Shown: piece by piece, positions 58,084-64,000 of the stretch
How positions within the stretch are numbered: the stretch's first letter is position 1
How the letters are laid out: each line of letters starts with the position of its first letter
DNA from: JBFLVU01 sp964589625
GTDB taxonomy: Bacteria; Acidobacteriota; UBA4820; DSQY01
Length of the DNA: 64,000 nt
Direction: 5' to 3'
Assembly: GCA_964589625.1 (NCBI GenBank)
Contig: CAZPSH010000008.1
Location: 65,003-129,002 of the forward strand
Translations under genes and position numbers: made by a program
Notes under the pieces: generated by a model
Seen by the model: the letters and a program-made list of their open reading frames with translations, nothing else
Databases searched by the model: none
What the model was told of the DNA's origin: nothing

Positions 58084-59394
58084 ATGTCTCTTTTCGGCAA
58101 ACTCCTCTCGGAGAAAAAGAAGAACCGCGCGGTCCTCGTGGGCCTGGACGGAGTGCCCTACACCCTCCTGCAGGCGCTCATCGCCCGGGGCGTGACGCCG
58201 AACCTCGGCGGGCTCGCGGAGGGGGGGGCGAGACGCTTCCAGCAGATGGACGCCTCGCTCCCGGAGATCTCCTCGGTCTCCTGGTCCTCCTTCATGACGG
58301 GCGTGAATCCCGCCCGCCACGGCATCTATGGGTTCATGGACCTGAGGCCCGGCACCTACCAGATGTACTTCCCGAGCTACCCCCACCTCAAGGCGCCCCC
58401 GCTCTGGGACGAGCTGGGAAAGCGGGGGAAACGCTCGGTGGTCCTCAACCTGCCGGGCACCTATCCCGCCCGCGCCCACGCGGGGGTCCTCGTCTCGGGC
58501 TTCGTGGCCATCGACCTCAAGAAGGCCGTCCACCCGCCCGCGGCCCTCCCCGTTCTGGAGAAGATGGGCTATCGCATCGACGTGGACACGGCCAAGGCCC
58601 AGGACGCGGATCACCTGTACCGCGATCTCGACGAGACCCTCGCCGCGCGCGAACGGGCCTTCGACCACTTCTGGAAGGACGAGGACTGGGACCTCTTCGT
58701 GGCCGTCATCACCGGCACCGACCGGCTCCAGCACTTCCAGTGGGACGCCGTGGAGGACGAGGCCCACCCCAACCACGCTCGCGCCATGGCGTTCTACCGG
58801 AAGGCCGACGCCGTCGTGGGGAGGCTCGCGGACCGTCTCGGCGGTTCGGACGCCCTCTACGTCATGAGCGATCACGGCTTCTGCGGGATCCGCAGCGAGG
58901 TCTACCTGAACCGGTTCCTCGTGGAGAGGGGTTTCCTGAAGTGGGAGAAGGACCCCCCCGAGTCCTTCGCGGACATCTCCGGCGAAAGCCGCGCCTTCGT
59001 CCTCGACCCCTCCCGCGTCTACCTCCATCGGAAGGGCCGCTACCCCAAGGGGACCGTGGAGGAGGCCCAGGCTCCCGCCCTGCGCGAAGAACTGAAGGCC
59101 CTCTTCCTCTCCCTCGAGCACGAGGGCCGCCCGGTCATCCAGGAGGTCTTCTTCCCCGAGGCGATCTACGAGGGGCCCGAGTTCGGCAGGGCTCCCGACC
59201 TGGTGCTCCTGACGAACGACGGCCTTGACCTAAAGGGCAACATCCGCAAGGAGTCGGTCTTCGGCCGCACCCACTTCACGGGGATGCACACGCGCCACGA
59301 CGCCTTCCTGATCTCCAACCGGGACCTCCCCGAAAAGCGCCCCCACATCCAGGACGTCCACGGCCTGCTCCTGGCGGCCCTCGGCGCGGAGTGA
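58084..59394 (+). CDS. AlkP-superfamily phosphodiesterase/nucleotidase-like protein
   Basis: 436 residues. VLVGLDGVPYTLLQALI, SSVSWSSFMTGVNPARHGIY (nucleophile region), YVMSDHGFCGIRSEVYLNRF and GRTHFTGMHTRHDAFLISN (late metal ligands) define the family. There is no signal peptide. It is paralogous to the proteins at 53643 and 62313. The substrate is unknown; nearby sulfation and flippase genes suggest a glycan or lipid-head-group function. It ends seven bases before the sulfatase-fold gene. Confidence 0.82.
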   Translation: MSLFGKLLSEKKKNRAVLVGLDGVPYTLLQALIARGVTPNLGGLAEGGARRFQQMDASLPEISSVSWSSFMTGVNPARHGIYGFMDLRPGTYQMYFPSYPHLKAPPLWDELGKRGKRSVVLNLPGTYPARAHAGVLVSGFVAIDLKKAVHPPAALPVLEKMGYRIDVDTAKAQDADHLYRDLDETLAARERAFDHFWKDEDWDLFVAVITGTDRLQHFQWDAVEDEAHPNHARAMAFYRKADAVVGRLADRLGGSDALYVMSDHGFCGIRSEVYLNRFLVERGFLKWEKDPPESFADISGESRAFVLDPSRVYLHRKGRYPKGTVEEAQAPALREELKALFLSLEHEGRPVIQEVFFPEAIYEGPEFGRAPDLVLLTNDGLDLKGNIRKESVFGRTHFTGMHTRHDAFLISNRDLPEKRPHIQDVHGLLLAALGAE

Positions 59395-59401
59395 AGAAGC
59401 G

Positions 59402-60706
59402 ATGCTGATCCTGCTCCTCACCCTGGACTGCGTGCGCGCAGACCACCTGGAGGGCGCCGGCCTGACCCCCAACCTGGACGCCCTGGCCCCCGAGTGGACG
59501 ACCTTCACCGAGGCCTTCGCCCAGAGCCAGAACACGCTCTCCTCGCACCTGTCCATGCTCACTTCCAATTACCTCTGCCGCCACGGTGTCTACTCGAACT
59601 ACGTGCGGAAGGACCTCCCCGCCCACGCCCTGAGCCGGAGGCTTGCCGAGAGGGGCTTCGAGACCCGGGCCTTCACGAGCGTGGACTTCCTCGCCCAACT
59701 CCTCGGGAACCAGGTGGGCCCGTGCGACGTCCGCTTCCCGGGGGCGGGCTCCGAAGGGCTCTTGCGAAAGGTCCGGCGGAAGATCCTGGGCCCCCGACGC
59801 CGGGCAACCGCCGGGGAGACCCTGGGGGCGGGCCTGCGGTGGCTTCTTCGGCCCGAAAGACGGCGCGATGCCTTCCTCTGGCTCCACCTCTTCGACGCGC
59901 ACATGGTCTACGAGGCCCCGAAAGAGTTCCTCCGGACCCACGTCGCCCCGTCCCGGGCCGACGTTCCCGTGCGCGAGCAGTTCCGGAAGGCCGGCTGGTT
60001 CAGCCCCGACTTCCCCGAATACGGCTGGAGGGTTCCCCTGGAGCACTTCCCCCAGCGCTACCGCGCCGCCGTGGCCTACCAGGACGCCTGCCTCGGCCGC
60101 TTCTTCGAGGTGCTGAAGTCCAGGGGGGCATGGGAAGAGTCCCTGGTCTTCCTCACCGCCGACCACGGCGAGTGCCTCCTGGGCGACCACGGGGTCTACT
60201 GCGCCCACAAGAAGCTCTTTGACACGACGGTCAAGGTGCCCCTCAGGGTCCGCTTTCCCGGCGGCCGGCACGCGGGGGAGCGGGTGGACGCCCTCGTCCA
60301 GCACGTGGACCTCGCGCCCACCGCCGCGCGCCTCGCCGGCTTCGAGGAGCCCCTCTACGAGGGGAGGGACCTCTCCGCCGTGGCGGCGGGCCGGGACGGC
60401 GGGCACCCGGTCGTCTTCGCCGAACACGTGGACAACTTCCTGAGGGCGGCGCGGGATCGCGACTGGGTGCACGTGGAACGGGTTCCCGGATCGGAGAACA
60501 AATGGGGGCTCGCCCTGGAGGAGGGGACCCTCTTCCGGCGCGACGGCACGCCGGCCCCGGACGGAGCGGCGGAAGCCGGAGGGCGCCTCAAGGCGGCCCT
60601 CGACGCCGTGCTCTCCTCGCGCCCCGAAATCCGTGCCGCCTGGGGCGAGGCGGGGGACGCCGAGTCCGAGATCGCCGGCCGGCTCAAGGAACTTGGATAC
60701 ATGTAG
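59402..60706 (+). CDS. Sulfatase-fold hydrolase/transferase
   Basis: 434 residues. LLLTLDCVRADHLEG and LTADHGECLLGDHGVYCAHK, plus TVKVPLRVRFPG, mark the sulfatase fold. The classical formylglycine motif C/S-x-P-x-R is absent; the nucleophile region reads NTLSSHLSMLTSNYLCRHGV, so it may use Thr or Ser and act on phosphate esters or as a phosphotransferase rather than a sulfatase. No signal peptide or anchor. The C-terminus EIAGRLKELGYM is the shared tail. Confidence 0.78.
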   Translation: MLILLLTLDCVRADHLEGAGLTPNLDALAPEWTTFTEAFAQSQNTLSSHLSMLTSNYLCRHGVYSNYVRKDLPAHALSRRLAERGFETRAFTSVDFLAQLLGNQVGPCDVRFPGAGSEGLLRKVRRKILGPRRRATAGETLGAGLRWLLRPERRRDAFLWLHLFDAHMVYEAPKEFLRTHVAPSRADVPVREQFRKAGWFSPDFPEYGWRVPLEHFPQRYRAAVAYQDACLGRFFEVLKSRGAWEESLVFLTADHGECLLGDHGVYCAHKKLFDTTVKVPLRVRFPGGRHAGERVDALVQHVDLAPTAARLAGFEEPLYEGRDLSAVAAGRDGGHPVVFAEHVDNFLRAARDRDWVHVERVPGSENKWGLALEEGTLFRRDGTPAPDGAAEAGGRLKAALDAVLSSRPEIRAAWGEAGDAESEIAGRLKELGYM

Positions 60707-60730
60707 CGTCGAAGGAGACCGATGGGGACG
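60681..60730 (+). repeat. Tail-plus-3'-flank repeat, copy A
   Basis: These 50 bases, coding the last nine residues of the sulfatase-fold protein and running about 24 bases past its stop, match 63895-63944 at 40 of 50 positions. The similarity continues beyond the stop codon in non-coding DNA. Confidence 0.7.
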
Positions 60731-60800
60731 TTAGATGTTGGACGGGAGACGGGAGACGGGAGACGGGAGACGTGAGACGTGACGGGAGACGTGAGACGCA
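60727..60800. repeat. Heptad tandem repeat (GACGGGA/GACGTGA)
   Basis: About ten 7-bp units: GACGTTA, GATGTTG, four GACGGGA, GACGTGA, a 5-base unit, GACGGGA, GACGTGA and a partial unit. It lies just upstream of the flippase start, and an in-frame GTG at 60772 falls within it, so copy-number change could alter translation initiation. Confidence 0.85.
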
Positions 60801-60810
60801 GGGCGCGGAC

Positions 60811-62316
60811 ATGAGGAAGGCGGACGTGAAGGCTCCCGGGGAGAAGGGGCGCGGGGAATCACTGGGCGCCACGGCCCGCCAGGGATCCTGGGCGGGGGCG
60901 TTGAACCTGGGCGGCGCCGGGGTCCGCTACCTCAACACCCTGATCCTGACCCGCATGCTGGGCGCCGACCTCTTCGGCGTCTACAGCCTGGCGAACACGG
61001 TGGTCACCGTATCCACCGTGCCGGCCTCCCTGGGCTTCCCCACGGCCCTCACCCACTTCGTGGCGGGCGCGGCGGAGACCTCCCAGTGGGCGAGGCTCCG
61101 GTGGACCCTGGCGTGGGTCCTGCGCGTAGCCCTCGTCTCGGGCGTCGCAGGGGCGGTCGCCCTCGTGGCCCTCAGCCTTTGGCTGGCGGTGGACGTCTTC
61201 GGCAAGGAAGACCTGGCGCTCCCCTTGGCGGGTCTTGCGCTGGCGCTCCCCTTCCTCGTCCTGTACAACGTCTGCGCGGGCGGGCTCCAGGGCCTCAGGG
61301 CGATCCGAGAGAAGGTCTTCATCGAGCGCGTGGCCCATCCGCTGGTCTTCACCCTGCTTCTTCTCGGCGCCCTCGGCGTGTCGCGGACGGTGGAAGCGGT
61401 GGTCGTCTGCTTCGGCGCGGCGGCGCTCCTCGTCCTCCTGGCCGGCGCCTGGAGCCTGAGGCGGCGCCTGTCCGCCCTGCCCGGCGGACGGGACGCGGAG
61501 GGGGACCGGCGCGGCATCCTGCGCTTTTCCATCCCGGTCATGTTCCTCAACCTGATGAACTACCTCATCCTCTGGTCCGACGTCCTGGTGATGGGCGCCT
61601 TCCGGAGCCGGGCGGAGGTGGGCATCTACGTCGTCGCCTCGCGCCTGGCCACGGCCGTGAACATGCCCACGGAAGCCCTCTCGGCCTCCCTGGCCCCCTC
61701 CTTCTCCGGACTGAGGGAGAAGGCCGACTCCGATGGCCTCGCGCGCCTCTACCGCACCTCCACGCGCTGGATCTTCCTCGCCTCCACCTTCGTCGCCCTG
61801 CCCCTCGCGCTGGCGGGGAAGTACGTCCTGGCCCTCTTCGGCCCCGAGTACGCGGCGGGCGCCCTCACCCTCCTGATCCTGGCCCTCGGGCAGGCCTTTT
61901 CGGGGGCCTTCGGCGCCAACGGGACCCTCATCACCATGACGGGACACCCCAAGGTGAACCTCGCCAACGCCGTGTGCTTCGGGCTTGGAAACCTGGGTCT
62001 CATGTTCCTCCTCATCCCCCGCTACGGCCCCCTGGGCGCCGCCGTCTCCGCGGCCCTTTCCCTCTGCCTGGTGAACGTGGCTCGGGCCGTGGAAATCTGG
62101 GTCTTGCTGAAAATCGCCCCCTGGGATCGCACCCTCCTCAAGCCGTGCCTCGCCCTCCTGCTCTCCGCTTCGTCCGGCGCCGCCCTCGCCCTTCTCCTCC
62201 ACCCCGTCGCCGGCGCCGCTCTCGCGGTCCTGGCCTATCCTTCCCTCTGGTGGCTCCTGGGTCCCGAACCCGAGGAGCGGGAGATGGTGGGGAAGCTTCG
62301 AAGGAGCCTCCCATGA
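60811..62316 (+). CDS. Wzx-type polysaccharide flippase (MATE/MOP superfamily)
   Basis: 501 residues, 12-14 membrane helices. SWAGALNLGGAGVRYLNTLI and GADLFGVYSLANTVVTVST are the N-terminal signature of polysaccharide exporters; FSIPVMFLNLMNYLILWSDV and GIYVVASRLATAVNMPTEAL the middle. It would flip a lipid-linked glycan across the inner membrane. ATG 60811 has a poor ribosome-binding site. It overlaps the next gene by 4 bases (ATGA). Confidence 0.88.
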   Translation: MRKADVKAPGEKGRGESLGATARQGSWAGALNLGGAGVRYLNTLILTRMLGADLFGVYSLANTVVTVSTVPASLGFPTALTHFVAGAAETSQWARLRWTLAWVLRVALVSGVAGAVALVALSLWLAVDVFGKEDLALPLAGLALALPFLVLYNVCAGGLQGLRAIREKVFIERVAHPLVFTLLLLGALGVSRTVEAVVVCFGAAALLVLLAGAWSLRRRLSALPGGRDAEGDRRGILRFSIPVMFLNLMNYLILWSDVLVMGAFRSRAEVGIYVVASRLATAVNMPTEALSASLAPSFSGLREKADSDGLARLYRTSTRWIFLASTFVALPLALAGKYVLALFGPEYAAGALTLLILALGQAFSGAFGANGTLITMTGHPKVNLANAVCFGLGNLGLMFLLIPRYGPLGAAVSAALSLCLVNVARAVEIWVLLKIAPWDRTLLKPCLALLLSASSGAALALLLHPVAGAALAVLAYPSLWWLLGPEPEEREMVGKLRRSLP

Positions 62317-63920
62317 CCCGCCTCGTGGTCCTCGGCCTCGACGGCGCCACGTGGGATTTGATCCAGCCCTGGGCCGAGGCGGGCCGCCTCCCCTTCTTCA
62401 AGAGGATCATGGCGGAGGGCGCCTGGGGCCCCCTCCGGTCGGTAACGCCCAACCTGACCCCGCCGGGGTGGACCACAGCCTTCACGGGCGTGAACCCCGG
62501 AAAGCACGGCGTCTTCGACTTCTTCACCCTCGACCCCGGCTCCTACGCGTCCCGCGTCCTCTCCTCCTCGGACCGGCGCGCCCCCGCCCTCTGGGAGATC
62601 CTGTCGGCGGCGGGCCGCAGGGTGGGCGTCTTCAACGTCCCCTGCACCTACCCCGCCGACGCGGTGGACGGCTTCTTCGTCACCGGCATGGGAACGCCCG
62701 GCCTGGAGGGTCCGTGGGCCCACCCCGAGGACGAGCGGCGCGCCATCCCCAGGGAGTTCCCCGGTTTCCGCCTGGGGGCCGATCCGCACCTCATCGCGGC
62801 GGGGAGGCTGGAGGCGTACCTCGACCAGCTCTACGCCCTCACGGACCTCCAGGAGCGGCTCTTCCTGGACCGCATGGAGCGGCACGCCTGCGACGCGGGC
62901 CTCTTCGTCTACGACGACCTGGACCGGGTCATGCACTTCTTCTGGCGCTTCATGGACGAGTCCCACCCGCGCCACGAGGAGGCCCCTCCACGGCTGAAGA
63001 ACGCCGTCCTCGACTACTACCGGCGCGTGGACGAGGGGATGGAGCGGCTGAGCGAGGCCCTCGGTCCCGGGGCGGACCTGTGCGTCCTGTCGGACCACGG
63101 CTTCGGCGCCCTCCACACGGACGTCTTCCTCAACCGCGTCCTCTGCGACCTCGGGTTCCTGGCGCCCCTGCCCGTGTCCCGGGAACTGGTTCGAAAGCCC
63201 CTGTGGAAGCGCGCCCTCAAGGCCGTCGTACCGGAGGAGGCGCGGACCTGGCTGAGGCGCAACGTGAAGGCCTCGCCGCTGGCCAACCCCCTCGGATTCA
63301 TCGACTGGAGCCGCACGCGCGCCTTCTACGCCTCCGTGTCGGGGCGCTCCATCTACCTGAACGTCCGGGGCCGTCAGCCTCAGGGCGCCGTGGAGCCGGG
63401 GCCGGAGTACGAGGCGCTGAGGGAGGAGCTGAGGCGCGTGATCCTCTCCCTGAAGGATCCGGCCTCGGGACTTCCGGTGGCCGAAGCCGTCCACCTCCGG
63501 GAGGAGGTCTACCGAGGACCCTACGCGCACGAGGCCCCGGATCTCCTCATCCAGGAGGACGGGCGCTTCGCCTACCGCGTGGACTGGAGCGAGTCCGCCT
63601 TCGCCCCCGCCTCCCAGTACGGAGTGGACAAGTCCGGCTCGCACCGGAGGGACGGCATCCTCGTCCTCCACGGCCCCTCCTTCCGCAAAGCCCCTCTGGC
63701 CGGCGCCACGCTGGAGGACGTGACGCCCACCCTCCTCGCCGCCCTGGGCCTTTCCCACGGCGACGACATGGACGGCCGCGTTCTCGGCGAGGCCCTTCGA
63801 ACGGTGCCCTCCGGCGCCACCGCCTCCTACGCCCACCTTCGAGGCGCCTCCGGCCCCTCCCTCGCCGAGGGCGAGGAGGCCGAACTCGCCGAGAAGCTCA
63901 AGGGGCTGGGGTATATGTAG
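62313..63920 (+). CDS. AlkP-superfamily phosphodiesterase/nucleotidase-like protein
   Basis: 535 residues, third paralogue in the region. LVVLGLDGATWDLIQPWAEA, TPNLTPPGWTTAFTGVNPGK (Thr nucleophile region), HGVFDFFTLDPGSY, VLSDHGFGALHTDVFLNRVL and GSHRRDGILVLHGPSF are the metal and active-site motifs. There is no signal peptide. It ends ELAEKLKGLGYM, the shared tail, and its 3' flank repeats that of the sulfatase-fold gene. Coupled to the flippase, so a role in processing the flipped substrate is likely. Confidence 0.82.
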   Translation: MTRLVVLGLDGATWDLIQPWAEAGRLPFFKRIMAEGAWGPLRSVTPNLTPPGWTTAFTGVNPGKHGVFDFFTLDPGSYASRVLSSSDRRAPALWEILSAAGRRVGVFNVPCTYPADAVDGFFVTGMGTPGLEGPWAHPEDERRAIPREFPGFRLGADPHLIAAGRLEAYLDQLYALTDLQERLFLDRMERHACDAGLFVYDDLDRVMHFFWRFMDESHPRHEEAPPRLKNAVLDYYRRVDEGMERLSEALGPGADLCVLSDHGFGALHTDVFLNRVLCDLGFLAPLPVSRELVRKPLWKRALKAVVPEEARTWLRRNVKASPLANPLGFIDWSRTRAFYASVSGRSIYLNVRGRQPQGAVEPGPEYEALREELRRVILSLKDPASGLPVAEAVHLREEVYRGPYAHEAPDLLIQEDGRFAYRVDWSESAFAPASQYGVDKSGSHRRDGILVLHGPSFRKAPLAGATLEDVTPTLLAALGLSHGDDMDGRVLGEALRTVPSGATASYAHLRGASGPSLAEGEEAELAEKLKGLGYM

Positions 63921-63944
63921 CTTCGAAGGGGCCCGATGGGGAAG
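63895..63944 (+). repeat. Tail-plus-3'-flank repeat, copy B
   Basis: Matches copy A (60681-60730) at 40 of 50 positions, including CGATGGGGA in the non-coding flank. GACGTGA-type sequence follows at 63948. Nothing else is recognised from here to the window end except a short palindrome (CTAGT-AA-ACTAG). Confidence 0.7.
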
Positions 63945-64000
63945 GGAGACGTGAGATGGAATGAAGAGGCCGGCCTCCGCGGGGTCTAGTAAACTAGCCC

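Noticed and set aside
60727..60800. Heptad repeats as a CRISPR array
   Set aside because: Units are 7 bp with no spacers, and there are no cas genes in the window.
1..64000. tRNA, rRNA, integrase, phage or toxin-antitoxin genes
   Set aside because: None could be supported on either strand. The RHH gene at 53300 has no toxin-like partner next to it, so an antitoxin call was not made.

Overview
The window is a very GC-rich, gene-dense stretch of chromosome from a diderm (Gram-negative) bacterium. LpxC, BamD, two outer-membrane porins and type IV pili show the outer membrane. Frequent GTG/TTG starts, ATGA-type gene overlaps, PilY1, OPT and AlkP-superfamily paralogues together suggest Acidobacteriota or a deltaproteobacterium-like lineage; this is an inference, since no rRNA or tRNA gene is present. 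I found no prophage, integron or CRISPR array. The only mobile-type gene is a REP-associated transposase.

Layout. 1-6024: minor-pilin operon (FimT/GspH-like, PilV, PilW, PilX, PilY1). 6107-13536: YeiH-type exporter, two OprP-like porins, a TPR protein and an OPT transporter. 13627-16264 (minus): bamD, a YbgC-like thioesterase, rpe and a PASTA protein. 16443-18595: accD-folC. 18535-21579 (minus): WYL regulator, yraN, and an ECF sigma/anti-sigma/Spy-like operon. 21717-22607: lpxC behind a -24/-12 (sigma-54 type) promoter. 22842-26305 (minus): topA-dprA. 26436-27951: second ECF sigma, zinc-finger protein, TlpA-like thioredoxin. 27967-36683 (minus): comEC, a thioredoxin-TPR protein that reads as a selenoprotein, a histidine kinase, prepilin peptidase, a TPR protein with a GspG-like tail, and an ABC exporter. 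Then ltaE and a PilT/PilU-type ATPase.

39157-53171 is a surface-glycan region: a DegT aminotransferase, a NusG/RfaH-like factor, GDP-mannose and complete dTDP-rhamnose synthesis (rmlA, C, D, B), an RmlB paralogue without the catalytic Asp, then an aminotransferase and a glutamate-cysteine-ligase-like/M20 peptidase fusion.

53300-63920 is a sulfation and alkaline-phosphatase-superfamily region: RHH regulator, three AlkP-like enzymes, a sulfatase-fold enzyme, sulfotransferase, APS kinase, a PHP phosphatase able in principle to clear PAP, and a Wzx-type flippase. Four unrelated proteins here end in a shared (R/K)LKx(L/M)GY(L/M) tail, and each is followed directly by short tandem repeats.

How it fits together. 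Minor pilins, PilD, a PilT/U ATPase, ComEC and DprA form much of a natural-transformation machine. The nucleotide-sugar genes, flippase, sulfotransferase and APS kinase together suggest a rhamnose- and mannose-containing, possibly sulfated, cell-surface glycan. The strongest unusual observations are the in-frame UGA at the catalytic cysteine position of the gene at 30438-31502, the shared C-terminal tail with its repeats, the sigma-54-type promoter of lpxC, and the ligase-peptidase fusion.
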